Both the position numbers and the translations under genes were made by a program. From the NCBI GenBank assembly GCA_902825845.1, contig CADECM010000035.1:1-53192 (forward strand): 53,192 bases of DNA, in the 5' to 3' direction. Below the pieces are notes generated by a model, which was given only the letters and a program-made list of their open reading frames with translations, had not been told where the DNA came from and did no database searches. Below are positions 17,506 to 26,820 of this stretch, one piece after another. Positions within the stretch are counted from its first letter, which is position 1. Every line of letters begins with the position of its first letter. The DNA is from an uncultured beta proteobacterium (GTDB lineage Bacteria > Pseudomonadota > Gammaproteobacteria > Burkholderiales > SG8-41).

Positions 17506-18195
17506 ATGAACTTAGGACTTGTTGGCCGAAAGGTCGGCATGACCCGCGTTTTCACCGATGAAGGCGATACCATTCCGGTGACTGTCGTGGACGTGTCGGA
17601 TAATCGCGTTACCCAGCTGAAGACGCCGGAAAACGATGGGTATGCAGGCGTGCAGGTGACGTTCGGCAAACGTCGCGCCAGCCGTGTGGTGAAAGCCGCC
17701 GCGGGCCATTTTGCCAAGGCGGGCGTTGAAGCTGGCTCCGTGTTGCGCGAGTTTCGCGTTGGCGCGGATAAACTTGCCGACCTGAAGGTGGGTGGTGTGG
17801 TGGGCGCGAGCCTGTTCGAAGTGGGCCAGATGGTCGACGTGAGCGGCGTATCGCAGGGTAAGGGATTTCAAGGTGCGATCCGTCGGCACAATTTTTCGTC
17901 TAATCGCGCCAGTCACGGTAACTCCCGTTCGCACAACACGGTGGGATCCATCAGCATGGCGCAGGATCCAGGCCGCGTCTTCCCCGGCAAGAAAATGCCG
18001 GGGCACATGGGGGCGGTAAACCGCACTGTGCAAAGCCTGCAAATCGTGCGCATCGACGCGACACGGCAGTTGCTCATGATTCGCGGCGCAATACCGGGTT
18101 CCCGTGGTGGCAATGTTGTTGTGGTACCGGCGCGGCGCGCCAAGAAGACTGTGGCAAAAGCTGCTGCCGCCCCTGCTGCAAATGTGAAGAAGTAG
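17506..18195 (+). CDS. rplC: 50S ribosomal protein L3
   Basis: L3 is an early-assembly protein reaching the peptidyl transferase centre. At 229 residues it is longer than the E. coli form (209), mostly through a C-terminal Ala/Lys tail ([19 protein letters not shown]). The start is [16 protein letters not shown]. It contains [23 protein letters not shown] and the [11 protein letters not shown] loop. rplD follows after 15 nt. Confidence 0.98.
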   Translation: MNLGLVGRKVGMTRVFTDEGDTIPVTVVDVSDNRVTQLKTPENDGYAGVQVTFGKRRASRVVKAAAGHFAKAGVEAGSVLREFRVGADKLADLKVGGVVGASLFEVGQMVDVSGVSQGKGFQGAIRRHNFSSNRASHGNSRSHNTVGSISMAQDPGRVFPGKKMPGHMGAVNRTVQSLQIVRIDATRQLLMIRGAIPGSRGGNVVVVPARRAKKTVAKAAAAPAANVKK

Positions 18196-18210
18196 GGGAG
18201 GGACACCATA

Positions 18211-18831
18211 ATGGAACTTAATCTCATCGATGAACAGGGCAACGCTACTGCAAAGGTTGCCGCATCTGATACGACCTTTGGCCGCGAATACAATGAAGCG
18301 CTGGTGCATCAACTGGTGACGGCATACATGGCCAATGGCCGCAGTGGCACCCGCGCGCAGAAGGATCGCGGCGAAGTGCGGCACTCGACAAAGAAGCCGT
18401 TTCGCCAAAAAGGCACGGGACGCGCGCGGGCCGGCATGACCTCCAGCCCCTTGTGGCGCGGTGGCGGGCGGATATTCCCCAATCGCCCAGACGAGAACTT
18501 CAGCCAAAAGCTAAACCGCAAAATGTATCGCGCAGGATTAAGTGCGATCCTTTCGCAACTGGCGCGCGAAGAGCGGCTGGTGGTCGTGGATTCGTTTGCG
18601 CTGAGTTCGCCGAAGACCAGGCTTTTGGCACAGAAGCTGAAGGGCATGGGGCTTGAAGACGTGCTGATCATCACCGACGCATTGGATGAAAATCTGAGAC
18701 TGTCTTCACGCAATCTGCATCGTGTCAGCGTCGCGTCGGTGCGTGAAGCCGATCCGGTGACCCTGATTCGACATGAAAAGGTGGTGGTGACCCGCAATGC
18801 GGTAGCCAAGCTCGAGGAGATGCTGGCATGA
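18211..18831 (+). CDS. rplD: 50S ribosomal protein L4
   Basis: L4 lines the exit tunnel; in E. coli it also represses the S10 operon. The 206-residue protein has the extended loop segment ([18 protein letters not shown], then GTGRARAGM) at about residues 47-75 that reaches the tunnel wall. Its stop overlaps the rplW start by 4 nt (ATGA), so translation is coupled. No S10-type leader was recognised upstream of rpsJ. Confidence 0.97.
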   Translation: MELNLIDEQGNATAKVAASDTTFGREYNEALVHQLVTAYMANGRSGTRAQKDRGEVRHSTKKPFRQKGTGRARAGMTSSPLWRGGGRIFPNRPDENFSQKLNRKMYRAGLSAILSQLAREERLVVVDSFALSSPKTRLLAQKLKGMGLEDVLIITDALDENLRLSSRNLHRVSVASVREADPVTLIRHEKVVVTRNAVAKLEEMLA

Positions 18832-19154
18832 AAGCCTATAGCCAGGAAAGACTGACGCAAGTGCTGCTCGCGCCGGTGGTGTCGGAAAAGGGCACCTTTG
18901 TCGGCGAGAAAAACAACCAGTTCGTGTTTCGCGTTGCGCCGGACGCGACCAAGCCCGAAGTCAAAGCTGCGGTGGAACTCCTGTTCAGCCCGAAGGACAA
19001 GAAGCTCGAAGTAGAGGGTGTGCGCATTGTCAACGTCAAGGGCAAGGAAAAGCGCATGGGCAAATTTGTCGGGCGCCGCAGCGGATGGAAGAAGGCGTAT
19101 GTGTGCCTGAAGGCCGGGCAGGATATCAACTTCGCCGAAGGGGAAAACAAATAA
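18828..19154 (+). CDS. rplW: 50S ribosomal protein L23
   Basis: L23 sits at the tunnel exit and docks trigger factor and SRP. The 108-residue product contains [12 protein letters not shown] near the N-terminus and the loop [25 protein letters not shown] that binds 23S rRNA. It overlaps rplD by 4 nt and rplB by 1 nt (TAATG). Confidence 0.97.
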   Translation: MKAYSQERLTQVLLAPVVSEKGTFVGEKNNQFVFRVAPDATKPEVKAAVELLFSPKDKKLEVEGVRIVNVKGKEKRMGKFVGRRSGWKKAYVCLKAGQDINFAEGENK

Positions 19155-19987
19155 TGCTGATCAAAGTCAAACCCACGTCGCCGGGCCGCCGTGGGCTGGT
19201 AAAAGTAGTCACCCCCGGCCTGCATAAAGGCAAACCCGTGACGGCGCTGCTTGACCGCCAGTCGAGGAAGGCGGGACGTAACCAGCATGGCCGTGTCACG
19301 ATGCGTCATCAGGGCGGCGGCCACAAACAACACTACCGGCTGGTTGATTTCCGCCGCAACAAGGACGGGATCGTGGCGAAGGTTGAACGCATAGAATACG
19401 ACCCCAATCGCAGCGCGCATCTTGCATTGTTGTGTTACGCAGATGGCGAACGCCGCTACATCATCGCGACCAAGGGACTAACGCCCGGCACGCAGCTGAT
19501 TTCCGGGTCCGAAGCGCCGATCAAACCGGGTAATGCCCTCCCATTGCGCAATGTGCCGGTGGGCAGCACCATTTGTTGTGTTGAGATGCTGCCAGGCAAG
19601 GGCGCGCAACTCGCGCGGTCGGCGGGCACCTCGGTGCAATTGTTGGCGCGCGAAGGCGACTATGCACAACTGCGTTTGCGTTCCGGCGAAATCCGCAAGG
19701 TGCATGTAAATTGCCGGGCCACTTTGGGCGAGGTGGGCAACGAGGAACACTCGCTGGAGTCCATCGGCAAGGCAGGTCGTGTGCGCTGGCGCGGTGTCCG
19801 GCCAACCGTGCGCGGTGTCGCAATGAACCCCATCGACCATCCGCATGGCGGCGGGGAAGGCAGAACCGCCGCTGCACAAGCGCCGGTAAGTCCGTGGGGC
19901 GTAATGTGCAAGGGCTACAAGACGCGCAAGATCAAGCGTACCAACAGCATGATCGTTCGCCGGCGCAACGCCAAGACGTCGTCGTAG
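19154..19987 (+). CDS. rplB: 50S ribosomal protein L2
   Basis: L2 is needed for subunit association and peptidyl transfer. The ATG at 19154 gives [18 protein letters not shown] and 277 residues, the normal size. The in-frame upstream extension to 19085 lies inside rplW and is not used. It contains [18 protein letters not shown] and the conserved C-terminal loop [17 protein letters not shown], whose histidine lies near the catalytic centre. Confidence 0.97.
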   Translation: MLIKVKPTSPGRRGLVKVVTPGLHKGKPVTALLDRQSRKAGRNQHGRVTMRHQGGGHKQHYRLVDFRRNKDGIVAKVERIEYDPNRSAHLALLCYADGERRYIIATKGLTPGTQLISGSEAPIKPGNALPLRNVPVGSTICCVEMLPGKGAQLARSAGTSVQLLAREGDYAQLRLRSGEIRKVHVNCRATLGEVGNEEHSLESIGKAGRVRWRGVRPTVRGVAMNPIDHPHGGGEGRTAAAQAPVSPWGVMCKGYKTRKIKRTNSMIVRRRNAKTSS

Positions 19988-20027
19988 CAGGCTCGGCGTA
20001 ACCGCATAAGGAATACAGGGTAATCAT

Positions 20028-20336
20028 ATGGCACGTTCCATCAAAAAAGGTCCGTTCGTCGATCATCACCTGATGCACAAGGTGGAGACGGCACGCGCGG
20101 CTTCGGACAAACGCCCCATCAAGACCTGGTCGCGCCGTTCTACGGTGCTGCCGGATTTTGTCGGGTTGACCATTGCCGTGCATAACGGCAAACAGCATAT
20201 TCCGGTGTATATCACCGAAAATATGGTGGGGCACAAGTTAGGCGAGTTTTCGCACACGCGGACATTCAAGGGCCACTCCAAGTCTGGCGCTGCAACGGCG
20301 GATAAAAAATCCTCGCCGACGCCAGCGGCCAAATAG
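20028..20336 (+). CDS. rpsS: 30S ribosomal protein S19
   Basis: S19 sits in the 30S head and forms a complex with S13. The core starts [15 protein letters not shown] and contains [31 protein letters not shown]. At 102 residues it is about ten longer than the common form because of a C-terminal Ser/Ala/Lys tail ([14 protein letters not shown]) not present in E. coli. It lies 40 nt after rplB and 15 nt before rplV. Confidence 0.97.
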   Translation: MARSIKKGPFVDHHLMHKVETARAASDKRPIKTWSRRSTVLPDFVGLTIAVHNGKQHIPVYITENMVGHKLGEFSHTRTFKGHSKSGAATADKKSSPTPAAK

Positions 20337-20351
20337 TCAGCGGAGAACAGC

Positions 20352-20693
20352 ATGCAAACAACAGCAAAATTGCGTGGCGTCAGACTGTCGGCCCAGAAGG
20401 GCCGTCTGGTCGCCGACATGGTGCGGGGGCAGGCGGTCGAGAACGCGCTGAACATTCTGCAGTTTTCCCCGAAGAAGGGCGCCACGATTATCCGCAAGGT
20501 TCTGGAATCAGCAATCGCCAATGCGGAACACAACGATGGCGCGGACATCGACGAACTCAAGATTACCAGCATCTGTGTCGAAAAGGGCCCGGTGTTGAAG
20601 CGCTTTCATGCGCGAGCCAAAGGGCGCGGCGTGCGTGTGCTTAAGCACTCCTGCCATATTTTTCTGACGGTCGGTGACGGAAGGAATTCGTAA
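20352..20693 (+). CDS. rplV: 50S ribosomal protein L22
   Basis: L22 spans the 50S body with a beta-hairpin into the exit tunnel. The 113-residue protein has [27 protein letters not shown] and the hairpin/terminal segment [26 protein letters not shown]. There is no duplication or deletion in the macrolide-related loop that I can see. Its stop codon shares one base with the rpsC ATG. Confidence 0.97.
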   Translation: MQTTAKLRGVRLSAQKGRLVADMVRGQAVENALNILQFSPKKGATIIRKVLESAIANAEHNDGADIDELKITSICVEKGPVLKRFHARAKGRGVRVLKHSCHIFLTVGDGRNS

Positions 20694-21433
20694 TGGGTCA
20701 AAAAATACATCCGACAGGCTTTCGTCTGGCGGTGACGCGTGACTGGTCGTCGCGCTGGTATGCCAATGATCGCAATTTTTCGGGCATGCTGCTTGAGGAC
20801 CTGAGTGTTCGCGATTACCTTAAGCAAAAGCTTTCGCATGCCGCGGTATCCCGGGTCATTATCGAGCGTCCGGCGAAGAACGCGCGTATTACGATTTACA
20901 GCGCCCGTCCCGGTGTGGTGATTGGCAAGAAGGGCGAGGACATCGAGTCGTTGAAGTCGGCGCTGCAAAAGATGCTGCATGTGCCGGTTCACGTGAACAT
21001 TGAGGAAGTGCGCAAGCCGGAGCTTGATGCCCAGCTGATCGCCGACTCCATTTCGCAACAACTGCAAAAACGCATCATGTTCAGGCGCGCGATGAAGCGC
21101 GCGATCACCAACGCCATGCGGCTGGGCGCGCAAGGCATCAAGATCATGAGCGCAGGACGCCTGAATGGCATTGAAATCGCGCGCACTGAATGGTATCGGG
21201 AAGGTCGCGTCCCGTTGCATACGTTGCGCGCCGGCATTCAGTATGGCGTGTCCGAAGCCAAGACGACCTACGGCGTCATCGGCATCAAGGTATGGGTCTA
21301 CCAGGGCGAAGTTCTGGGAAAGAATGAACAACCGGTAACGGCGCCGGGCGGCGCGCCGGCGGACGCCCCGCCGGCATCGAGGAAACCGCGCGGCAAGCCA
21401 GGAGTGAAACGTGCTACAGCCATCCAGACGTAA
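20693..21433 (+). CDS. rpsC: 30S ribosomal protein S3
   Basis: S3 contributes to mRNA entry and helicase activity. The 246-residue protein starts [23 protein letters not shown]. It has a KH domain with [17 protein letters not shown] (about residues 64-80) and the C-terminal [16 protein letters not shown] and [11 protein letters not shown] segments. A Pro/Ala/basic tail follows. The 3' end overlaps rplP by 23 nt, the largest overlap in this operon. Confidence 0.97.
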   Translation: MGQKIHPTGFRLAVTRDWSSRWYANDRNFSGMLLEDLSVRDYLKQKLSHAAVSRVIIERPAKNARITIYSARPGVVIGKKGEDIESLKSALQKMLHVPVHVNIEEVRKPELDAQLIADSISQQLQKRIMFRRAMKRAITNAMRLGAQGIKIMSAGRLNGIEIARTEWYREGRVPLHTLRAGIQYGVSEAKTTYGVIGIKVWVYQGEVLGKNEQPVTAPGGAPADAPPASRKPRGKPGVKRATAIQT

Positions 21434-21827
21434 GTACCGCAAAGAACAAAAGGGCCGCAACAAGGGCATCGCAACCCGCGGAGCCAAAGTCAGTTTCGGG
21501 GACTTTGGGTTGAAAGCCATCGGTCGCGGCCGTCTGACGGCCCGGCAGATCGAGGCGGCGCGGCGTGCCATGACGCGTCACATCAAGCGTGGCGGCCGCA
21601 TCTGGATACGCATTTTTCCGGACAAGCCCATTTCGCGAAAACCGGCTGAAGTGCGCATGGGCAATGGCAAGGGTAATCCCGAATACTGGGTGGCCGAAAT
21701 TCAGCCCGGCAAGGTGCTCTACGAAATGGACGGCGTCAACGAAGTGATTGCCAAGGAAGCATTCAGACTGGCGGCGGCCAAACTGCCGATCGCCACGACT
21801 TTCGTGCATCGTCAGGTGGGGGGCTAA
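21411..21827 (+). CDS. rplP: 50S ribosomal protein L16
   Basis: L16 helps bind tRNA in the A site. The 138-residue product starts at GTG 21411 ([19 protein letters not shown]), supported by AGGAG at 21400-21404, six bases upstream and inside rpsC. It contains [28 protein letters not shown] and [21 protein letters not shown]. The conserved arginine position hydroxylated in E. coli lies in RMGNGKG. Confidence 0.97.
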   Translation: MLQPSRRKYRKEQKGRNKGIATRGAKVSFGDFGLKAIGRGRLTARQIEAARRAMTRHIKRGGRIWIRIFPDKPISRKPAEVRMGNGKGNPEYWVAEIQPGKVLYEMDGVNEVIAKEAFRLAAAKLPIATTFVHRQVGG

Positions 21828-21830
21828 ACC

Positions 21831-22022
21831 ATGAAAACGAGCGAATTGCGCGGCAAGTCCGTGGATGAACTCAAGCAGGAACTACAATCTTTGTTGAAGG
21901 CGCAGTTTTCGCTGCGGATGCAGAAGGCAACGCAGCAACTGGCGAACACAAGTCAAATCAGCAAGACGCGGCGCGACATATCCCGCGTGCGCACCCTGCT
22001 GACTGAGAAAGGAAATGGATAG
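21831..22022 (+). CDS. rpmC: 50S ribosomal protein L29
   Basis: This small two-helix protein at the tunnel exit is 63 residues, the normal length. The start is [18 protein letters not shown], followed by [17 protein letters not shown] and the terminal [20 protein letters not shown]. It begins 3 nt after the rplP stop and ends 6 nt before rpsQ. Confidence 0.97.
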   Translation: MKTSELRGKSVDELKQELQSLLKAQFSLRMQKATQQLANTSQISKTRRDISRVRTLLTEKGNG

Positions 22023-22028
22023 AAACCG

Positions 22029-22307
22029 ATGAGTGAAATTGCCACGAGTGAGTCCGCCAACAACCGCACCCTGACGGGGCGTGTGGTCAGCGACAAAATG
22101 GACAAGACCGTAACCGTGCTGGTGGAGCGACGCGTCAAGCACGCGCTTTACGGCAAGTTCATCACGCGCTCCAAAAAATACCATGCGCACGACGAGAAAA
22201 ATGAGTTTCACGAGGGCGATACCGTAACGATTGAAGAGTGCCGTCCGCTTGCCAAGACTAAAGCGTGGCGTGTCATTCAATTGGTGGAGAAGGCCCGTAC
22301 TGTTTGA
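22029..22307 (+). CDS. rpsQ: 30S ribosomal protein S17
   Basis: This primary 16S-binding protein has an OB fold. The 92-residue product contains [35 protein letters not shown] and the [20 protein letters not shown] segment. It is the last gene of the S10 group. A 236-nt gap containing a promoter follows before rplN. Confidence 0.97.
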   Translation: MSEIATSESANNRTLTGRVVSDKMDKTVTVLVERRVKHALYGKFITRSKKYHAHDEKNEFHEGDTVTIEECRPLAKTKAWRVIQLVEKARTV

Positions 22308-22326
22308 CGTTTACGCGCGGTTTTTC

Positions 22327-22354
22327 TTGCAAGAATCCTGCCTGGTGTTATAAT
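22327..22354 (+). promoter_or_regulatory. Internal promoter upstream of rplN (Pspc-like)
   Basis: TTGCAA (22327-22332), a 16-base spacer and a perfect TATAAT (22349-22354). The spacer ends in TG plus one base, making an extended -10 (TGTTATAAT). It lies directly after rpsQ and would start transcription near 22361, about 180 nt upstream of the rplN ATG. E. coli has a promoter at the same place before rplN, so this is probably the start of the spc operon. Confidence 0.85.
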
Positions 22355-22360
22355 GGGCGG

Positions 22361-22543
22361 TTTTCACGGTTCCCATAAATGGCAGACGTACTGTCGGGGA
22401 TCGAAACTGCAAGTCCCGGACGGGCACCAATACTGATCCGATGCTTAGGGCAGCCAGTAACGTTGCCCGCTGCCGGATCAAGTTGGGCGTAGGCGAACGC
22501 GGCGCGTGATCTGCGCGGCCATGTAATTAGGCGAGAAGCGAAC
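22361..22543 (+). promoter_or_regulatory. Long structured leader of the spc operon
   Basis: About 180 nt lie between the predicted start site and the rplN ATG, with no ORF. GTCGGGGA (22393-22400) pairs with TCCCGGAC (22414-22421) at 7 of 8 positions around a 13-base loop. A further GGGCA/TGCCC pair lies in the middle of the leader. A ribosomal-protein-binding autoregulatory RNA is possible; E. coli S8 instead binds inside the rplX-rplE region. No known family was recognised. Confidence 0.4.
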
Positions 22544-22912
22544 ATGATTCAGATGCAGTCCGTATTGGATGTTGCCGACAACACCGGCGCCCGCGCCGTG
22601 ATGTGCATCAAGGTGCTGGGCGGGTCCAAGCGCCGCTATGCAGGCATTGGCGATGTAATCAAGGTCAGTATCAAGGATGCGGCACCCCGCGGCCGGGTCA
22701 AGAAAGGCGAGGTGTACGACGCTGTGGTGGTGCGCACGGCGAAAGGCGTGCGCCGCGCGGACGGCTCGCTGGTAAAGTTTGATTCGAATGCTGCGGTGCT
22801 GTTGAACCAGAAACTTGAACCGATCGGGACCCGTATTTTCGGCCCGGTCACGCGCGAGTTGCGTACCGAGCGTTTTATGAAAATCGTGTCACTCGCGCCG
22901 GAAGTGATTTAA
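22544..22912 (+). CDS. rplN: 50S ribosomal protein L14
   Basis: L14 forms an intersubunit bridge and is the target of the silencing factor RsfS. The 122-residue protein has [27 protein letters not shown] at its start (signature of L14) and ends [39 protein letters not shown] precedes the ATG. It is the first gene after the internal promoter. Confidence 0.98.
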   Translation: MIQMQSVLDVADNTGARAVMCIKVLGGSKRRYAGIGDVIKVSIKDAAPRGRVKKGEVYDAVVVRTAKGVRRADGSLVKFDSNAAVLLNQKLEPIGTRIFGPVTRELRTERFMKIVSLAPEVI

Positions 22913-22922
22913 GGAACACGGC

Positions 22923-23240
22923 ATGAAAAAGATCAAAAGGGGTGACGACGTGGTAATCATTACCGGCCGCGACAAGGGAAAGCGTGGCACGGTGTTGCGC
23001 CTGGTGTCGGACAGCCACGTCCTGGTGGAGGGCGCCAACAAGGTAAAGAAGCATGAGCGCCCCAATCCAAACAAGAACACGCAAGGCGGCATAGTCGACA
23101 AGGAAATGCCCCTGCATATCTCCAATGTCGCGCTGTTCAATCCGGCGACAAAGAAAGCGGATCGCGCGGGGGTCAAGGTGTTGGAGGACGGCAGGCGCGT
23201 GCGATTTTTTAAGTCCAATGGCGAAGTCATTGACGTATGA
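22923..23240 (+). CDS. rplX: 50S ribosomal protein L24
   Basis: This assembly-initiator protein carries an N-terminal KOW motif: [22 protein letters not shown] at residues 4-25. The 105-residue product is normal in length and includes [23 protein letters not shown]. Its stop overlaps the rplE start by 4 nt (ATGA), so rplE is translated by coupling. Confidence 0.97.
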   Translation: MKKIKRGDDVVIITGRDKGKRGTVLRLVSDSHVLVEGANKVKKHERPNPNKNTQGGIVDKEMPLHISNVALFNPATKKADRAGVKVLEDGRRVRFFKSNGEVIDV

Positions 23241-23914
23241 GCGAACAGACAGAAGCGAAAGAGCCTAAGAAGGCGAGACCTCCGCGCCAACAGCGCGCGC
23301 AAGGGGCGAAAGGTGCGGATGACGCGGGAAATTCGGCGCCTGAAGCCAGGAAGTCCGCGGGCAAGCCGGCGGGCCCCGCGCGCCTCGGTGCGTATTACAG
23401 GGACACCGTCGTCAAGGACCTCACCGAGAAATTCGGTTACAAGTCCGTGATGCAGGTGCCGCGTATCAGCAAGATTGTGCTGAACATGGGCGTGGGCGAG
23501 GCGGTGGCCGACAAAAAGATCATGGACAATGCCGTTGCCGACATGACCCGCATCGCCGGACAAAAACCACTGGTGACGAAGTCGCGCAAGGCCATTGCAT
23601 CATTCAAGATCCGCGAAAACTACCCGGTGGGCTGCAAGGTCACACTGCGCGGTTCGCGCATGTATGATTTTCTCGACCGTCTTGTGAACGTGGCCATGCC
23701 GCGCATACGCGATTTTCGCGGAATTTCCGGACGCAGTTTCGACGGCATGGGTAATTACAACATGGGCGTGAAAGAGCAGATCATTTTTCCGGAAATTGAG
23801 TACGACAAGATCGACGCCATACGCGGCATGAACATCACGATTTCCACTACTGCCAGGACGGATGACGAAGCGCGCGCGCTGTTGGCGGCGTTTAAATTTC
23901 CGTTCCGGAACTGA
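23237..23914 (+). CDS. rplE: 50S ribosomal protein L5 with N-terminal extension
   Basis: L5 binds 5S rRNA and contacts P-site tRNA. The L5 core begins near residue 48 ([15 protein letters not shown]) and runs through [21 protein letters not shown] to the end, about 179 residues as in the family. Before it lies a charged, Ala/Lys/Pro/Gly-rich extension of about 46 residues. No ATG, GTG or TTG in frame lies close to the core start, and the ATG at 23237 overlaps the rplX stop in the usual coupling arrangement. The extension therefore looks genuine and is probably disordered. Confidence 0.95.
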   Translation: MSEQTEAKEPKKARPPRQQRAQGAKGADDAGNSAPEARKSAGKPAGPARLGAYYRDTVVKDLTEKFGYKSVMQVPRISKIVLNMGVGEAVADKKIMDNAVADMTRIAGQKPLVTKSRKAIASFKIRENYPVGCKVTLRGSRMYDFLDRLVNVAMPRIRDFRGISGRSFDGMGNYNMGVKEQIIFPEIEYDKIDAIRGMNITISTTARTDDEARALLAAFKFPFRN

Positions 23915-23922
23915 GGTACTTC

Positions 23923-24228
23923 ATGGCAAAACAGTCATTGATCAATCGCAACGAGCAGCGTAAGGCCACGGTGAAAAAGTACGCGGCCAAGCGCAAGGCA
24001 TTACAGGATGCCGCCAACGACCAGTCGTTGGCGCCCGAAGAGCGCTACGAGGCCCGCTTGAAACTGCAAAAGTTGCCGCGTAACGCCAGTCCGGTGCGCG
24101 TGCGCAACCGCTGCGCTCTGACTGGCCGCCCGCGCGGTGTGTTCCGCAAATTCGGTCTGGCGCGCGGCAAACTGCGCGATATCGCCATGCGCGGCGAAAT
24201 TCCCGGCATTATCAAGGCGAGCTGGTAA
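23923..24228 (+). CDS. rpsN: 30S ribosomal protein S14 (zinc-free long form)
   Basis: This late-assembly protein of the 30S head is 101 residues, the long C-minus form. It lacks the two CxxC pairs of the short zinc-binding type and has a single Cys in [23 protein letters not shown]. It starts [21 protein letters not shown]. It lies 8 nt after rplE. Confidence 0.97.
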   Translation: MAKQSLINRNEQRKATVKKYAAKRKALQDAANDQSLAPEERYEARLKLQKLPRNASPVRVRNRCALTGRPRGVFRKFGLARGKLRDIAMRGEIPGIIKASW

Positions 24229-24272
24229 ACGTAAACGACGTAAGTCAATACCAGGAAGCAGGAGAAGATTGC

Positions 24273-24668
24273 ATGAGTATGAGTGATCCGGTCGCTGACA
24301 TGCTGACGCGCATTCGCAATGCGCAGCAGTCGGAAAAACAATCGGTGGCAGTGCCGACCAGCAAGTTGAAGGCGGCTATTGCCAAGGTGCTCAAGGACGA
24401 GGGCTATATCGAGGATTTCGCCGTGCGCAGCCAGGACGGCAAGTCGCATCTCGATATCAGTCTCAAGTATTACGCGGGACGGCCGGTGATCGAAAAAATC
24501 GAGCGTGTCAGCCGTCCTGGACTTCGAATCTACAAGCCGAGCAAGGAAATTCCGGTGGTAATGAACGGGCTCGGCGTGGCAATCGTGTCAACCTCCAAGG
24601 GTGTGATGACCGATCGCAAGGCGCGGGGTATGGGCGTCGGCGGCGAAGTACTGTGCATCGTGGCCTGA
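24273..24668 (+). CDS. rpsH: 30S ribosomal protein S8
   Basis: S8 binds helix 21 of 16S rRNA and in E. coli represses the spc operon. The 131-residue protein starts [18 protein letters not shown]. The ATG at 24273 is preferred over 24279 because AGGAG (24260-24264) is then at normal spacing. The C-terminus [26 protein letters not shown] matches the family RNA-binding end. Confidence 0.97.
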   Translation: MSMSDPVADMLTRIRNAQQSEKQSVAVPTSKLKAAIAKVLKDEGYIEDFAVRSQDGKSHLDISLKYYAGRPVIEKIERVSRPGLRIYKPSKEIPVVMNGLGVAIVSTSKGVMTDRKARGMGVGGEVLCIVA

Positions 24669-24686
24669 TGAAAGTGGAGTTCTGAA

Positions 24687-25220
24687 ATGTCCAGAGTTGC
24701 AAACAACCCGGTGCCGATTCCCGATAAAGTGGACGTCACCATCCATGCTGCGGAAATTTCGGTCAAGGGTCCGCTTGGCACCTTGTCCTGCAAATTATCC
24801 CCCAGCGTGGTGGCGAAAAAAGTCGATAGCCGCATTGAGTTCGAGGCGAGCGACGGATCCCAGTCGGCGAATGCACTGTCGGGCACCATGCGTGCGTTGG
24901 TGTCAAACATGGTGGTGGGTGTATCGCAGGGGTTCGAAAAAAAGCTTGCTTTGGTGGGTGTGGGTTATCGCGCGCAGGCTCAGGGCGATAAGCTGAATTT
25001 GACGCTGGGGTTTTCGCATCCGGTGGTGCATCAATTGCCCAAGGGCGTAAAGGCGGAGACGCCTACCCAAACCGAGATCATCATCAAAGGTGCGGATCGG
25101 CAGCAAGTGGGGCAGGTTGCGGCAGATATACGCAATTATCGCAGTCCGGAGCCGTACAAGGGTAAGGGCGTGCGTTATGTGGGCGAGCAGATCGTGCTCA
25201 AGGAAACCAAGAAGAAGTAG
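24687..25220 (+). CDS. rplF: 50S ribosomal protein L6
   Basis: L6 lies near the sarcin-ricin loop and the factor-binding site. The 177-residue product has the two-fold repeated L6 fold. It starts [19 protein letters not shown], with [22 protein letters not shown] in the first half and the C-terminal signature [13 protein letters not shown]. It is followed after 12 nt by rplR. Confidence 0.98.
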   Translation: MSRVANNPVPIPDKVDVTIHAAEISVKGPLGTLSCKLSPSVVAKKVDSRIEFEASDGSQSANALSGTMRALVSNMVVGVSQGFEKKLALVGVGYRAQAQGDKLNLTLGFSHPVVHQLPKGVKAETPTQTEIIIKGADRQQVGQVAADIRNYRSPEPYKGKGVRYVGEQIVLKETKKK

Positions 25221-25232
25221 GGCGGTGCGCTT

Positions 25233-25589
25233 ATGATAGACAAAAAACAATCGCGGTTGCGCCGTTCGCGCCGTACCCGTGCCAAGATTGCCGAATTGAA
25301 GGTGGTGCGCCTGACCGTCAATCGCTCAAACACGCATATCTATGCGCAGGTGATCGATGCCACCGGCAGCAAGGTGCTGGCCAGCGCATCGTCCGCGGAA
25401 AAGAGCCTGCGGGGTGAGCTAAAGAACGGCGGCAATATTGCGGCCGCGGCCATAGTGGGAAAGTTGATCGCTGAAAAAGCGAAGCAAGCCGGTGTGGAGT
25501 CCGTGGCCTTTGACCGTTCGGGCTACCGTTTTCATGGTCGTGTCAAGGCGCTGGCGGAAGCCGCGCGTGAAGCCGGCCTTAAGTTCTAG
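25233..25589 (+). CDS. rplR: 50S ribosomal protein L18
   Basis: This 5S rRNA-binding protein works with L5. The 118-residue product starts [19 protein letters not shown] and has the family segments [17 protein letters not shown] and [26 protein letters not shown] at the C-terminus. The Shine-Dalgarno before the ATG is weak, and 12 nt separate it from rplF. Confidence 0.97.
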   Translation: MIDKKQSRLRRSRRTRAKIAELKVVRLTVNRSNTHIYAQVIDATGSKVLASASSAEKSLRGELKNGGNIAAAAIVGKLIAEKAKQAGVESVAFDRSGYRFHGRVKALAEAAREAGLKF

Positions 25590-25604
25590 GACCAGGAAAT
25601 CGCC

Positions 25605-26132
25605 ATGGCGAAAATGCAAGCATCGAAAATGCAGACCGGCAACGAGGAGCGTGGCGACGGCCTGCGGGAAAAAATGGTGGCCATCAACCGTGTCACCAAA
25701 GTCGTCAAGGGTGGCCGCATACTCGGATTTGCTGCGCTGACGGTGGTGGGTGACGGCGACGGCAGCATCGGCATGGGCAAGGGCAAGTCGCGAGAAGTGC
25801 CGGTGGCGGTCCAGAAAGCCATGGAAGAAGCGCGCCGGAAAATGGTCAAGGTGCAGTTGAAAAACGGCACGCTCCAACATACAGTGATTGGCAGGCATGG
25901 CGCCGCAAAGGTGTTCATGCAGCCGGCGTCGGAAGGCACGGGCATCATCGCGGGCGGTCCGGTGCGTGCCGTACTCGAAGTGATGGGCGTAACCAACATC
26001 CTCGCCAAATGCCAGGGATCGACCAATCCCTACAACGTGGTGCGGGCCACGATAGACGGTTTGACCCGTATGAATACGCCATCCGAAATTGCCGCCAAGC
26101 GCGGCAAATCGGTGGAAGAAATTACGGGCTAA
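25605..26132 (+). CDS. rpsE: 30S ribosomal protein S5
   Basis: S5 contributes to decoding accuracy and mRNA entry. The 175-residue product has [27 protein letters not shown] in the N-terminal dsRNA-binding-like domain, the [23 protein letters not shown] segment and the C-terminal [23 protein letters not shown]. It follows rplR by 15 nt with a good AGGA sequence. Confidence 0.98.
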   Translation: MAKMQASKMQTGNEERGDGLREKMVAINRVTKVVKGGRILGFAALTVVGDGDGSIGMGKGKSREVPVAVQKAMEEARRKMVKVQLKNGTLQHTVIGRHGAAKVFMQPASEGTGIIAGGPVRAVLEVMGVTNILAKCQGSTNPYNVVRATIDGLTRMNTPSEIAAKRGKSVEEITG

Positions 26133-26153
26133 TGCGGGCACTGGGCGGATACT

Positions 26154-26336
26154 ATGGCGGACGAAAAGAAAATCAAGGTTAAATTGGTCAGAAGTCTGAT
26201 CGGCACCAAGGGCGACCACCGTTCCTGCGTGCGCGGACTCGGATTGCGCCGCATCAATCACACGGTGGAAGTTATTGATACGCCGGCCAATCGCGGCATG
26301 ATCAATAAGGTCGCGTATTTGGTAAAAGTTATTTAG
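26154..26336 (+). CDS. rpmD: 50S ribosomal protein L30
   Basis: This is a small protein of 60 residues, normal for the bacterial short form. It contains [33 protein letters not shown], the conserved GLRR motif and [14 protein letters not shown]. It lies between rpsE and rplO as expected for the spc operon. Confidence 0.96.
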   Translation: MADEKKIKVKLVRSLIGTKGDHRSCVRGLGLRRINHTVEVIDTPANRGMINKVAYLVKVI

Positions 26337-26353
26337 AATCAAAAGGTTACTCA

Positions 26354-26809
26354 ATGCGTCTGAACACGATCAAACCGGCCGCCGGATCCAAGCCTTCACG
26401 CAAGCGTGTTGGGCGCGGTACCGGGTGCGGCTTGGGCAAGACGGCAGGCAGGGGTCACAAAGGACAAAAGGCCAGGGCCGGTGGCTTTCACAAGGTCGGT
26501 TTCGAAGGCGGACAGATGCCGCTGCACCGCCGGTTGCCCAAGCGCGGCTTTCACTCGCCGCAGTCCGGCGACACGGCGGAAGTTCGCCTGGGCGACTTGC
26601 AGAAACTGGATGCGGAGACGATCGATCTCGCGCTGCTGAAGCAGGCAGGTCTGGCGCATCTGGGCGCGTTGCGCGCAAAGGTGATACTTGCCGGTTCGAT
26701 AGAGCGTAAGGTGGTGTTGAAAGGTTTGGGTGTCAGCAAGGGCGCGCGTGCGGCAGTGGAAAAAGCGGGTGGCAGTGTGGAAGCTGCCGCCGCAGCGACG
26801 CAGGCATAG
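26354..26809 (+). CDS. rplO: 50S ribosomal protein L15
   Basis: This late-assembly protein has a long basic N-terminal extension into the 50S. The 151-residue product starts [22 protein letters not shown]. It has the glycine-rich [21 protein letters not shown] and [17 protein letters not shown] motifs. A few extra C-terminal residues (EAAAAATQA) make it slightly longer than E. coli. secY follows after 11 nt. Confidence 0.97.
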   Translation: MRLNTIKPAAGSKPSRKRVGRGTGCGLGKTAGRGHKGQKARAGGFHKVGFEGGQMPLHRRLPKRGFHSPQSGDTAEVRLGDLQKLDAETIDLALLKQAGLAHLGALRAKVILAGSIERKVVLKGLGVSKGARAAVEKAGGSVEAAAAATQA

Positions 26810-26820
26810 AGGAAAAAGCA

